64,000 nucleotides of DNA from Sander lucioperca (GCF_008315115.2 NC_050191.1:5214401-5278400), one strand, 5' to 3'. Positions 23,725 through 58,342 are shown, counted from the first letter of the stretch. Notes: a model not told the origin generated them from the letters alone. Numbers and translations: made by a program.

Positions 23725-24909
23725 TCAATCAGAGGTCTGGGTATGCAGGGCGTGGTGCAAATTTCCACGTAGCATCTGGCTTCCGCGTGTATTGGGATGA
23801 ATCCCATCCCTGCTGAACAGGGAGCCACGTTCCCAAAACAGATTGAAGTTGTCAATAAAACCTATCCTGTGAATACTGCATGTGAGCTGGAGCCAGGTGT
23901 TAAGGGAGAGTAGTCTGCTAAAGAGGCCTGATCCGCGACCTAGAGATGGAAGTGGGCCCGAAATAAAAACCGACTTCCCAGTGCTTTTTAAAGCCTCAAT
24001 GAGAGTGGTAAAGTCTCGCCTTGTGCGCTCACACTCCTGAATCCGAGTGGACATGTCGTTATGTCCACAATGGACCACGATGCGTTTGATAGAGGTCGGA
24101 AATGAGGGTATCAGGTCCATAACTTTAGCCAGGATGTCTGCAACTTTGGCTCCGGGAAAACAGTGTGTGACAGCATTATGAAACCGTAGGTCTCTAGTGA
24201 TGGAGTCCCCAATAATTACTGTGGTTAGGGGGAAGAGCGGACGAGGAGTGGGGGGGTGTGGGTAGCCGGTGACGGGAGCAAAACAGTCAGTGTTGGTTTC
24301 AGATGGGCAGGGAAAAGAAGAGGAAGAATGCTTACCGTTCGGTTGTGGAGATTGTTTTTGAGGAACGTTGTCATTTGGCCGATCCAGGCAGTGTAGGCCA
24401 CCGGACCGTCTGACTACCGCATCCCTCAGAAGCTTTCGCCGCGCGGTAGCAATCGTCTTCCGTGACGACGGCTGGTCAGTCTGCTTTGAAGCGGGGCGAG
24501 CCCGGTGAGCCGTACTGGCCACCACCGGCTCCGACTCCGACAAAGCATTGAAGCGGTTGGAGAGGCTGAGGGCAGGAGGCGATGGAGCCCTACCCGAGGC
24601 TCTCTTTCGGCCGCAAACCACCTCAGTCCAGGGTGGCTTGATAACCGGTGTCGAGCAGGACGATGGGCGTGGGCAGGCAGCTGGGTCCCATGGCGCGGTA
24701 TCCTGGAAGGCCGCCGAGAGAGATGAGATCCGGAGCGACTGATTATGAGCCACGTCCAAGCAGGCGGTTAACAAAGCATCTTTGGTTTTTAAGTCCTCGG
24801 AAAGCCGACGAACATCTTCCCTGAGGTCAGCAATTTCTTTGTTTGTATTATTGAACAACGAGGAAATCCTGAGGGGGAGTGGGGACTCGCCAGGTGTAGA
24901 GGTTGCCAT
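23725..24909 (-). CDS. L2-type LINE ORF1, coiled coil plus SGNH-hydrolase (esterase) domain
   Basis: 394 residues starting MATSTPGESP, with ATG in context TTCATGG. Residues 20-60 form a charged heptad stretch (EIADLREDVRRLSEDLKTK) likely to be a coiled coil. Residues 70-225 are low-complexity and basic. Residues 231-394 are an SGNH-type esterase: VIIGDSITRD (235 Ser), CGHNDM (283-285) and SRDGIHPN (368 Asp, 371 His). CR1/L2 LINEs are known to carry such ORF1 proteins, which bind the element RNA and may act on lipids. It ends in TGA, directly in frame with ORF2. Intact. Confidence 0.85.
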   Translation of the reverse strand: MATSTPGESPLPLRISSLFNNTNKEIADLREDVRRLSEDLKTKDALLTACLDVAHNQSLRISSLSAAFQDTAPWDPAACPRPSSCSTPVIKPPWTEVVCGRKRASGRAPSPPALSLSNRFNALSESEPVVASTAHRARPASKQTDQPSSRKTIATARRKLLRDAVVRRSGGLHCLDRPNDNVPQKQSPQPNGKHSSSSFPCPSETNTDCFAPVTGYPHPPTPRPLFPLTTVIIGDSITRDLRFHNAVTHCFPGAKVADILAKVMDLIPSFPTSIKRIVVHCGHNDMSTRIQECERTRRDFTTLIEALKSTGKSVFISGPLPSLGRGSGLFSRLLSLNTWLQLTCSIHRIGFIDNFNLFWERGSLFSRDGIHPNTRGSQMLRGNLHHALHTQTSD

Positions 24910-27900
24910 GAAGCTAGCGTTAGTTTAGCCGGTAGGCCTAGTCTTGATAAATTAGCGTGAGGCTAATACTTACTTACACGTAAAAATGTGTCTTTGGTTT
25001 TAAAAACACTTTATTAGTATAATAAAAACTAGGCGATAGAGCCGACTGTTAGGTAGGAGGTTGAAGGCAGCTGCCGGCTGCCTCGTCCCCGCCGACTGCT
25101 GTCGCTTGTGGATGACGTTCGCTTATTTTGACCATGAATGCCACTGTTTCGGCCTGTGTGTTAACTGTTTTGAAAAATGTGGAGTTTGAGTTGACTGCTG
25201 TGTCAAAGCAATCAAGAAAAACTGTAAATAATATAAATAATGTAAAAGAACTAGGGAGGGCGGGGTATTACATAATGGAGGAGGGAGGTATATGTCTGGT
25301 AATGTACACGGCTTGTAGTTATATTTTTGTTGAATTTAGAAACGTTAGAAATGGGGACCAGGTGTCTTCAAAGGCTGACATTTGCTTATTTCTGTGTGCA
25401 TTGTGTTTTTCCATTGAGATGAATTCTGAGATTAAATTTGTCCAGTGATTGATGTGGCAAGAATTCTTTGATTTCCAGTTTTGGAGGACTACTTTCTTAG
25501 CGACAGCTAGAGAAATGAACAACGGATTCCTGGATTTTTTCAGGACGTGGATTTCGGAGATATCACTAAGGAGACAGAGTGTTGGAGATTATGGGATTCT
25601 GTAGCGCAGGGTGGTGGACAGTGTCTCAGTGACCGTGATCCAGAATGAGTGAACTGGTTGACAGAGCTGTGCTACCTAAGGTGCATTGTGAACAGATACC
25701 TGTGTTTGCTAGGCCATTTTGAACATTTTACTTTGGGTGATGTGAGTTCTGTGAATGACTTTATATTGTATAAGCTGCAGGTTTGTGTTAGTAGTCATGG
25801 AGAAGGTATTCTTACAGATTTGTTCCCGGTAATCAGGGGTGGGAGAGAGGGCCAGATCACCTTCCCACTTGGTTGTTGGGAGTGTTATTGTTGTGTTTAG
25901 GTTGGAAATCATTGTATATAGCTGGGAGGTTAGTTTTTTGAAGTTATTAATTTTCATAAGTTCTTCTGTGAGCTGAGAGGGTTGTAACGTGTTATTGGTG
26001 ATTCCGATTTTATCTTTGATTTTAAGTCTAAGTTGTTGATATTGAAGGAATTGTTCTCTCCCAACCCCATATTTCTCTGTGAGTGTGTTAAATGACATGA
26101 AATGGTTGTTCGCAAATAGGTGGTGAAGGTGTGTGATTCCTTTTTGTGCCCATGTGGAGAAGTAAAAAGGTTGTTTTGTAACATGAACACTGGATTGTGC
26201 CAGAGTGGGGTGAACGTGTTTAATTCTAGTGATGATTTTGTGATTTTGGTCGTTTTCCAACAGGCAGTCAGAGTTGAATAGATGGTAATGCGTTGGCAGA
26301 AGTTGGATTTCTTGATTGATTGTGAGAGGAAGGGGAGATTGGGATGCTTGTACATTGGTTTTGTTCCAGTTCCAGCCACGGGTAACTGTGCTTATGTATA
26401 TTGATCCATTTAACCATGTACTGTAATTGATTTGCCAGGAAGTAATGATGGAAGTTTGGTGCCTCAAGCCCACATGTGATTTTTTATTTTGTAGTGTTGA
26501 GAGTGATATTCTGGATTTTTTGTTTTTCCAATAAAATTGTGTTGTTAATGAATTGAGAGTTTTGAACCATTTGTCTGTAGGAGTGATGGGGATCATAGAA
26601 AAAAGGTAGTTAATATGGGGTAGGGTTTTCATTTTGACTGCAGCTATTCTTCCAATGAGTGTGAGTGGGTGTTTAGACCAGCATTTATATTCGTCTTCGA
26701 TTTTCCTGAGAAGGGGAGTATAGTTGAGGGTGAAAAGTTCTGACAGCTTGGGGGAAATCTGAATCCCTAGGTACTTGATGTTGCCTGTGTGAAGGTGGAG
26801 GGAAGTGTCCTAAGCTCCAAAATCCCATGCGTCATCTGAGAGGGGTAGTAAGATTGATTTGTTCCAGTTGATAGTATAATGGGAGACATGGGAGAATCTG
26901 TTGATAATATTGAAAGTTTCTTTAAGTGATACTTGTGGGTTCTGTAAATAAATTAAAAGATCATCTGCATATAAACTCATTTTGTGTTGTACGTTGGCTA
27001 CCTGAATTCCTTTGATTATGCTGTTTTGTCGTATTGCTGCTGCGAGAGGTTCAATGAAAATGGAAGAGGGAAGGTGAGAGAGGGCATCCCTGTCTGGTGC
27101 CCTGATGCAATGTGAAGCTCAGTGACATGATTCCGTTAGTGGTAATGGTGGCCCTGGGTGATCTGTACAGTGTTTTAATCCAGTGGATGAATGACTCTCC
27201 AAACCCAAACCTGTGAAGTGTATTGAATAAAAATGACAGTTTACTTTATCGAAAGCTTTTTCTGCATCAAGTGAAATGATAATGGTTTTGTGTTGTGTTT
27301 CTTGTGATATACTGAATAGGTTGAAAAGTCTGCGTACATTATCTGTGGCGTGTCTATCCTTTATGAAGCCTGTCTGATTTGGATGAATGAGTGTGGAAGT
27401 GACTGTTTCTATTCTGGTTGCTAGTGCTTTGGTGATAATTTTCAAGTCAGTATTCAATAGTGAGATAGGTCGGTAGCTAGAGGGGTGAGATGGGTCTTTG
27501 TTGGGTTTTAACAGTAATGTCATGGCTGCTGTATTCATGTGTGTGGGTATGGTGGAGGAAGTTTTTATTTCAATAATTACTCTGTTGAATAATGGTGATA
27601 ATATGTCCCAAAAGTGTTTGTAGAATTTGGCTGGCAGTCCATCTGGTCCGGGAGATTTGTTACTAGGAATTTTATTGAGGGCTTTAGTAAGTTCATTGAG
27701 GCTAAGAGGTTCGTCTAGAATGTTGGTTTGTTCTTCAGTTAATTTTGGTAATGTCACATTGTTTAAGAAGGTATCGATTTCTGATTGTGTAGGTTGATGA
27801 GTGGGGGAGTGAGTTGCTGGATTTGAAATTGTGTTTTTTTCTGTATAATATCGTCACGTTGTATTCTAAGTTCTTTTAATTTCTTTTGTCTTGGTTCACT

Positions 27901-28304
27901 GCGATGGTGGGATATTTCATTCGTTAATTGTTTGATTTTTTGTTCTAGTGTATTTTCCAATTGTTGTTGCTGTTTTTTTCCTATATGAAGAGTATGATAT
28001 AATTTTTCCTCTGATTACAGCCTTCCCAGTTTCCCACAGCAGTGAAGGTGAGGTGTCTGGAGAGTCGTTCATTTCCAGAAAAAATGCCCACTCTTGCCTT
28101 ATAAGAGTTGTAAAGTTGGGGTCTTCTAACAGTGAGGTATTGAGGCGCCATGTAGTTGAAATTTTGGCATATGTTTCAGTGTTTATAGACATAGAGACAG
28201 GGGCATGATCACTGATTACAATTGGGTGGATTGTGTTATCTGATATCTTGGGTATTAGCGAGTTACTGATGATAAATAGGTCGATTCTAGATGAACATTG
28301 GTGA

Positions 28305-28548
28305 ACAATTCACTTCTTTTTTTATTGCACTATAATCATCTCAACATAGACAATCATTTTCTCTTTTTATTGCACTATTTGCACATTAACATTAACACTG
28401 TACATTTCATATTTTATTTATTATTACTGTATATTTGTTTTTATTATATATGTTAAAAGTCTGGATAATATGTTGTTTGTATACCTGGAGTGGTAACAAA
28501 AATAATTTCCCCCTGGGATTATTAAAGTATTTCTGATTCTGATTCTGA
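28305..28548 (+). mobile_element. Rex1-type LINE 3' tail
   Basis: AT-rich 3' UTR ending GGGATTATTAAAGTATTTC then GATTCTGATTCTGA, the tail of the Rex1-type family seen at 5200-5226. Extremely 5'-truncated. Possible short duplication TGAAC at both sides. Confidence 0.5.
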
Positions 28549-28573
28549 ACTGTTGAGAAATATGAATATTTCC

Positions 28574-29280
28574 TTAAAGTGCCCATATTATGAAAAAAAC
28601 ACTTTTTCTGGGATTTGGGGTGTTATGTTGTGTCTCTGGTGCTTCCACACACATACAAACTTTGAAAAAAATCCATCCATGCTATTTAGAGTGAGATACG
28701 GTTTCTGAATGTGTGCTGCCTTCAGTCTCTGGGTGAGCTGTTCAAAATCGGCACAGCTTGTGACGTCACAAGCCGAAACGAGCAGGCTAACTGCAACCAT
28801 TAGCTCGTAGCGTTAACGCTAATGCTAATGCTAGCATACTAACGCTAGCATGCTACCTCGTTCTCAATAGCAAAGCACTGCTACAACACACACAAGTTCA
28901 CCATAATCTACAAAAGAACTACTTCCATGTGCGCCCTCATTTAGAAGTCTCCCAGCTAATCCTGCCTTGTAACTGACCGAAGTTGTAGAAACAGCCTTTC
29001 TTTTACTGTCTATGGAGCTAGCTAGCTGACATGATCTAATCTGAGCTACTGCGCATGTGCAGTGCAATCAAAGATAGTACAGAGGAAGAAGAAGAAAAGA
29101 GGTCTCACTCTGTAGCTAAAACAGAGACCAGCTGAAAAGAGCATCTGCAGCAGTGAGAGAGAGCACTGCAGTACAACAAAAATATGGTGTTTTTTGAAAA
29201 TTAAACCATGTAAACCTATTCTGGTACAATCTTAAAATACAATTATGAACCTGAAAATGATCATAATATGGCTGCTTTAA
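28574..29280. mobile_element. piggyBac-like MITE, complete
   Basis: Flanked by TTAA at 28574-28577 and 29277-29280. Ends are AGTGCCCATATTATGA and, inverted, AGCAGCCATATTATGA. 707 bp including both TTAA, with no coding capacity. Interior has TAGC-rich stretches (GCTAACGCTAATGCTAATGC). A 3'-truncated second copy is at 44712-45313. Confidence 0.65.
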
Positions 29281-29810
29281 AGACGGGTTTCTCATTCTCC
29301 AACTGTCGCTAAGTCCATAGTCCCCCATATATTGCTTTATTGTGTCAGTGGAATGCCAGTTTCTTAAGTTGCCAGAGGTGCTTGAGCGGTCAATTGTGGG
29401 ATTGATGACAGTATTGAAGTCTCCTGCTATGATGAGATTATTTGAATTTGATAATATGGAGAAAAGATTGTGGAAGAAAGATGGATCATCATTGTTAGGG
29501 CCATAGATGTTTGCCAGTGTAAATGTTGTATAGTTAAAAGTAGCATTAATGATGATGAATCTTCCGTCTGGGTCCGTAATGGATTGGTTAAGTGAAAACT
29601 GAATATCTTTATTTATTAAGATTGAGACACCTCTTTGTTTGCTGTGATAAGTTGAAGAGTATATTTTGTCAAATGTTAAATGTGTTTCTTGTAGGAAGCA
29701 AATATCAGCCTATTTTTAGTAATAAATTATTAGATGATTTATTACTTTAAGTTAACTATTGGATTGGTTACGGAAGCCGCGTATATTCCATGTTATCAAG
29801 TTAAGTGGTT

Positions 29811-30540
29811 GCATGTGTGTCAGGTATATCAGAGTTGTGGGCTAGTACGTGGGTTATGAGACATGTGAAGTGATAAAGAGAGAGAGGAAGGGGAGAGAGG
29901 GATAGAGGGGTTCAGTTGAGGGAATATTGCGTGTGTGTTTTTGCTGGTCAGTTTTGAGTGGATGTTTGTCATATCTCGCATAACATGTTTTCCACTGTTT
30001 TTGCTTGGGGTTAAGCTGAGAGGTAGTAGTGATGTAGAACAGAAATACAGAACTAACAAACTGGACAAGGGGACTTTTACACATATAGACAGGGATAAAC
30101 AAAAAGATAAGACATAAACAAACAAACAAACAATATGCAAAGAAAGGCACACGCCTTATCAGATTGATAGGAGGGAGAGACAGAGGGAGAGAGAGAAAGA
30201 GATCAAGAGAGAACAATAAAGTGGAGAGCAAATAAAGAGAGCGAGAGTATGGGCTCAGCAGAATGTAGACGATGGGCTTACAGAGGTGTAAGAAAATATA
30301 GCATAGTTGTGCATTTATTCAGAAAAGCCAAAGTGTTATTTCAGGACTTCGGAATAATTGTCCATTTAAATAGAGTTTATCAACTGCCAATACTGCACGT
30401 GTGTTGTTTCCTTGGTTTTTCTTTAGTATGGGGTAGAGAACTTTTCTTCGTTCATTTATCTCCCGTGGGAATTGATCATTCTCACACCGTCATCTCACCC
30501 CTGCAGTGCAGATTGATTTCCAGGATGGTGTATTGATTGG
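29811..30540. other. no gene seen
   Basis: Purine-rich GAGAGAGG stretches at 29875-29925 and 30170-30250 and AT-rich DNA; possibly the 5' UTR of the L1-type element plus unassigned sequence. Confidence 0.3.
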
Positions 30541-30700
30541 GCCCTTGTAAGCAGGTACGCTGAGGCATTGTTGAGGCTAAAAGGCATATCTAGATACTCG
30601 TAGGATCCAATGGGTGTCCATTTGTCCCCCTCCATTATTCTGACTAGGTGATATGCATTCCTTTAGTCCTACTTAGTAAACACTTTAGCACCTTGTAAAA
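30540..30700 (-). pseudogene. Ty3/gypsy-type reverse transcriptase fossil
   Basis: The minus strand holds a short run of LTR-retrotransposon RT: RNAYHLVRI, then a segment with YEYLDMPF and LNNASAYL, in the order expected around the gypsy RT motif 2-3 region. In-frame stops lie just upstream (near 30675) and the homology ends after about 55 residues. No LTRs or other pol domains adjoin. Confidence 0.5.
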
Positions 30701-31096
30701 GTTTAAAGGCAGAGTAAGTGAGAGGGAGGGTGTATCTGTTTATAATGGTAAAATCGTTGAGACTGCAGATAAAAAAATAGCAATTACCAAAGGCTTGTGT
30801 TATGTGGATGCGCTAACAGTGTTGTTGTCATTATTTAGAATTCCTCAACTCATCCAAATACGTTTTCACGTTAAACCGATGCAGAGTTTATTAATCTTAA
30901 CTCTTGGTTCATTTGTCTATGCTATATTATTTGTCTGTGCATAGATTTCCACATCAACATTTTTCTGCCTTATCTTAAAAACTAATAAACAAATCATCAC
31001 AACTCAATCTACAAAACTGGCCTGTTTTGATAATCTGAGTATTTTATAATCCAAATAAATGATATACGGTGATGATTTTCTTTTGAATATTTGCAG
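30701..31096. other. 5' flank or intron of NLR gene 2
   Basis: AT-rich, no coding frame. It ends in a polypyrimidine-poor but usable acceptor ATATTTGCAG at 31087-31096. Confidence 0.35.
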
Positions 31097-54824
<23,728 letters not shown>

Positions 54825-54968
54825 GTCAGTATTAAGATGATTGTAAAGTCTTACAGTGGTTTGGTAGTTTCATGAAATTAAAAATGAAAAATCTCTTAAA
54901 TTGATCAGACTTTTGTGTAAAATCAGATGAACTTTTAAGACCAGTGGTTTCTAATATTTTCATCTCTG

Positions 54969-55190
54969 TTAAAGGGTAACTTTGGGTGTTTTTCGGCCTG
55001 GAATTCTTCAATTTACGTCCACAAAAGTGCTTGTTTTACCACTGACAGACTCAAGTTATTATTTTAAGTCTGACAACATTATGGAAAGGATCCCTACAGA
55101 GATAGACCTTTCTGTTAAAGATTACAATCCTTTTTTTAACATAAAACATCGTCAAAATTACGTTCGCTAAACCCACCAGAGTCCATATGA
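54969..55190. mobile_element. palindromic TTAA element, copy G, truncated
   Basis: Left arm only, starting TTAAAGGGTAACTTTGGG after LRR exon 6, with an internal deletion at 55000-55010. It ends at CACCAGAGTCCATATGAATA near 55190. Confidence 0.65.
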
Positions 55191-55424
55191 ATAAAAATAA
55201 AAATCTATTGTTGGGACACATTTGTTACCTAGGAATTTTATTAATGTTGATATAGTATGTGGATGCTTTCAACAGTTTGTTTAAATTCTGCATTAGCAAA
55301 ACACAACAACAACAAATTTATAAAATGATAAATCTTTTCCCGGACAAGTGACAAGTGAAACGTAAGTTTGTCCAAAGGACAAGTGCCTCAAAAAGTTAAT
55401 GTCGAGCCCTGATAAAACATATTT
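55191..55424. mobile_element. hAT-type terminus fragment
   Basis: Ends TTAATGTCGAGCCCTG, the reverse complement of a CAGGGCTCGACATTAA hAT end, preceded by GGACAAGTG repeats. It replaces the stretch where gene 1 has its terminal LRR and linker exons. Confidence 0.45.
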
Positions 55425-55616
55425 GGACGACATACCACATAAATCATATGTTCTGTAAATAAAAGATTATGAAAAGGCAAGTTTTCTTAACTACACAGTG
55501 GGTGGACTCTCAGGCTTTTAACCTTTGTAGTAATTCACATTAGCACACGCACAAAGAATAAAGCCTTCAGATGTGTCTGATGATAAACTGCTGATGTGTC
55601 TTTTTCTGTCCATCAG

Positions 55617-56250
55617 ATTGTTGAGAACTCACCGTGGACACAAACACAGTGACCAGAAACCTGAAACTGTCTGACAACAACAGGAAGGTGACACATATGG
55701 AGGAGCAACAGGTTCTCACACTCATCTCGTAAAATATGGACGCTTGGTCAGGTGCCTTTGTCGTTCTTATTGACGCTAAAAGTCTCCTTTAGCGCTATAA
55801 GTAAACGCGCTTGGTCGGGACTATTGCCGTCCCTTTTGACGCAGTTATGTTAAGGAAAAGGTCGTGGGTGGGTGTACGGTTCTGTGACACGCGGGAGGAA
55901 AATAAAAAGCGACTATAGCCAGCGTGACCAGCGGGATGCGAACCCCGCTCTCCTGGTGAAAGTCCTGTGTTTGTTTGACCCATCCACCCCCCCAACCAAC
56001 CTCCTTACATACTACTCTCTAAATCCTCTCTAACTGCTGCTCTCCCCGGGGCGTTACACAAACACACTGAAAGACGCCTTTTTCATCTCATCAGACGATG
56101 ACAGCCACTGTCCAAACGTCCTTATTTTACGAGTTCGGAATGAGAACGGGTTGGGAGGAGAAACAGCCATATCTTTATCATCCAGAGAGGTTTGACTGCA
56201 GGCAGCTGCTGTGTAGAGAACGTTTGTTTGGTTATAATGATCAGTCCTGG
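55617..56250 (+). pseudogene. gene 2 B30.2 exon, broken
   Basis: The acceptor TCCATCAG at 55609-55616 is kept, and the next 88 bp match the PRY start of gene 1 (7441-7528). In the gene 1 phase the second full codon is TGA (AT-TGT-TGA). A 430-bp repeat is inserted at about 55710-56150 inside the HMEE motif. Homology resumes at GAGAAACAGCCATATCTTTA and runs through the PERFDCRQLLCR segment. About 100 bp are then deleted (equivalent of 7589-7689) before CTTTGG-type FGYNDQSW at 56220-56248. The rest of SPRY is absent. Confidence 0.82.
55710..56152. repeat. dispersed repeat inserted in B30.2 exon
   Basis: Same family as 12215-12610: AAGGAAAAGGTCGTGGGTGG, GTGACACGCGGGAGGAAAA and CCCGCTCTCCTGGTGAAAGT. 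Its minus strand has a B-box-like GGTTCGCATCC. Confidence 0.5.
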
Positions 56251-56499
56251 GCCTGTACTACAAAGAAAGATTTGGCGTTAACGAGGTAACTTCAGGTTCA
56301 ACCCAGGGTTTTCTGTATCACGATCAGTTGTTACCGAGTTCAATCACCGTGGTAACTTATGCTGAACACCTACCCTGATGAGGAGCAGCCTATGTTGGAG
56401 ATTAGAGATCAACTGGTGTAAAAGCACTACCTACTGACCAATGAATACTCGATTGATAACGACGTCACCGTTCTTAGAAGATCAGCTGGAGCTCGGTGG

Positions 56500-56604
56500 G
56501 CGGAGAGAGAGAGAGAGAGAGGGGGGTAGAGAGAGAGAGGGGTAGAGAGAGAGAGCGACAGAGAGAGAGAGAGGGGGTAGAGAGAGAGAGAGAGAGGGGG
56601 GGGG

Positions 56605-56644
<40 letters not shown>

Positions 56645-56652
56645 GAGAGAGG

Positions 56653-56700
<48 letters not shown>

Positions 56701-56819
56701 GAGAGAGAGAGCGACAGAGAGAGAGAGAGGGGGGAGAGAGAGAGAGGGGTAGAGAGAGAGAGAGAGAGAGAGGGGTGGTAGAGAGAGAGAGAGAGACAGA
56801 GACAGAGAGAGAGAGAGGG

Positions 56820-56904
<85 letters not shown>

Positions 56905-56965
56905 GAGAGATAGAGCGACAGAGAGAGAGAGAGGGGGGAGAGAGAGAGAGAGAGAGAGAGGGGGG

Positions 56966-57018
<53 letters not shown>

Positions 57019-57027
57019 GAGAGGGGT

Positions 57028-57068
<41 letters not shown>
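56500..57068. repeat. (GA)n long polypurine tract
   Basis: About 570 bp almost wholly purine on the + strand, with GGGG and GGTAGA interruptions repeating every 50-100 bp. Confidence 0.9.
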
Positions 57069-57069
<1 letters not shown>

Positions 57070-57780
57070 GTGCGCTCATAAAAGTTAAACCATTTAGAGA
57101 GCAACAACCCCGTTAAGATTCCCTGATGGTATTTTTATGAATGATATAGATTTCCAGCTGAGTGAATTACATATAGGATATCTGTCGGCTTGTTGAGCCG
57201 TGTGTTGCCAAGGCGACACATCAGTTTGAATTATGTTTTTATATTTTTTATTTGCTCTCGCGATCGCTTACCACTGCCGGGATTGCAACTGATTTTTTTT
57301 TATGCCTTTTATTGTCATTATACACATGTACAACGAGATGCAACTCCTTTCCAGTGTCAACATGTACATAAGAGAAATGTAACAACATGGAATGAAATAA
57401 GTAGTGCAAAAGAAAGGAGTGGGGGGGTAAGGTGCACAGTTCTGAGATGCTATATACATATATAAAAATAGAAAATAATATAATAGGCTAAAGCTACGAC
57501 AGTTTATGGAAAGCAAAAGTGTAATTATGGTCAGATCTTGGTCCTGACTGATGGGGAAGTGATATAGATAAGCATTGTGATTTACGCATAACAGCGTTCT
57601 TTTGCCAGCTTTCCTTCCTGCGTCTTGCCTGTAAACCGTGTCTGTGTTCTTCATATTTATGTAGAATTATAGTTTGCTCTTCTTATGTAAAATATCTGGC
57701 TGTGGTAGATGTTTGCAATTGGTCGTGCTGCGTAAACACCGCCTCTTTTATGTGAACGTGCACGCCGCTGGATTGGGAAC

Positions 57781-57858
57781 CCCTGGGTTGTCTGCCTGTC
57801 TTTCTGTCTGTGTGTCTGTCTGTCTGCCTGCCTGCCTGTCTGTTTGTCTGTCTGTCTG
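57781..57858. repeat. (CTGT/CTGC)n microsatellite
   Basis: Tetranucleotide array CTGTCTGTCTGCCTGCCTGC with variants. Confidence 0.85.
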
Positions 57859-58342
57859 TAAACTAACCCTGGGTTGACTGAACTAGATGTTAACCACCGT
57901 GGTGACACAGCTTATGTAGGACCGCGGTTGTTAGGTTAGGTGAAGCTGGGGAACTGAAATACATCCAGAGCATGTTGGTCTTGATTCATAGTACAGGCCT
58001 CTGAACATATGAATGGGAATGTAAACAGTCTATTGTTGTATGTTGTTTTTTCTGTAATCCTATGATATAGTAAAGTAGGGGCAGGACTTTATAAGCATTA
58101 TGCTTTTGCCTGCTCCTTCTTAAAATCATCCTTTTTGTTCTTTGATGATTTTATCTGATTTAGTTTTCTCTTCTTCATTCACAGTATGGTGATTGTTCAA
58201 CATAAATAAATCAAACTGTGTTGACTTTGATATTCACGGTAATCTTGTTTTCTTGCAGCAGTCCAAACAGCTGTTAGTGAGTTGATGTTTATGAGTTCAA
58301 CCTGTTTTAATAAATGTAAATCTTGTACATTTATAAATCAAA

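Larger units (their letters stand above)
19754..25124 (-). mobile_element. full-length L2/CR1-type LINE with both ORFs open
   Basis: 5371 bp on the minus strand. The 5' UTR is 25124 to about 24910, ORF1 24909-23725, ORF2 23724-20584 and the 3' UTR 20583-19754. The 3' end carries TTGAA-type tandem repeats (19754-19778), as in L2-like LINEs. A short ATTTT target duplication is at 19749-19753 and 25125-25129. Both ORFs are uninterrupted and all catalytic motifs are present, so it is the one element in the window that could be recently active. It sits inside a Tc1-like element in the 5' flank of NLR gene 2. Confidence 0.82.
17929..25231. mobile_element. Tc1/mariner-like element (about 1 kb) split by two LINE insertions
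   Basis: Left end TA-CAGTTGTTCTTGATTGC at about 17929; right end CAATCAAGAAAAACTG-TA ending near 25231. The ends are an inverted repeat with TA on both sides. Removing the L1-type fragment (18407-19357) and the L2 element (19754-25124) leaves about 1 kb. A further copy of the left end is at 17404. No transposase was recognised, so it is a non-autonomous or decayed member. Confidence 0.5.
25235..29810 (-). pseudogene. decayed L1-type LINE ORF2 with two insertions
   Basis: Minus strand from about 29806. Endonuclease: LITWNI near the start, ICFLQETHL, IAGDFNTVI near 29420 and IVISDHAPV near 28215. Reverse transcriptase: KSPGPDGLPAKFY (27670), SYRPISLLNTDLKI, TGFIKDRH, SLDAEKAFDKV, GTRQGCPLSPS near 27085 and YADDLLIY near 26970. 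C-terminus: ITPTDKWFKTLN, FYWKNKKSRISLSTLQNK and VLQNWKSKNS, ending about 25319. There are frameshifts near 27100 and 26800 and in-frame stops in the endonuclease start. A Rex1-type tail (28305-28548) and a TTAA MITE (28574-29280) interrupt the endonuclease. Confidence 0.75.
56249..57999. mobile_element. terminal-inverted-repeat element with expanded GA interior, replacing SPRY
   Basis: Left end GGCCTGTACTACAAAGAAAG and right end ...ATAGTACAGGCC, matching the element at 16048-16502 in reverse. The interior has a 570-bp (GA)n expansion and about 800 bp of other DNA. Left of it is SPRY sequence equal to 7706; right of it the sequence equals 8160 of gene 1. About 450 bp of gene 1-like exon and UTR is therefore missing at this point. 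Confidence 0.6.

Noticed and set aside
23592..23855. 87-codon minus-strand frame overlapping the L2 ORF1/ORF2 junction, considered as an AUG start route into ORF2
   Set aside because: It is in a different frame from ORF2 and would need a frameshift; no slippery site was seen.
54825..55616. Search for the 47-bp linker exon and terminal-type LRR exons of gene 2
   Set aside because: No sequence resembling GTTGGACCATGGTGG or the CLITEEGC type was found; recorded as absent.
56427..57107. 226-codon Ser-Leu frame and its antisense
   Set aside because: Translation of the (GA)n tract only.
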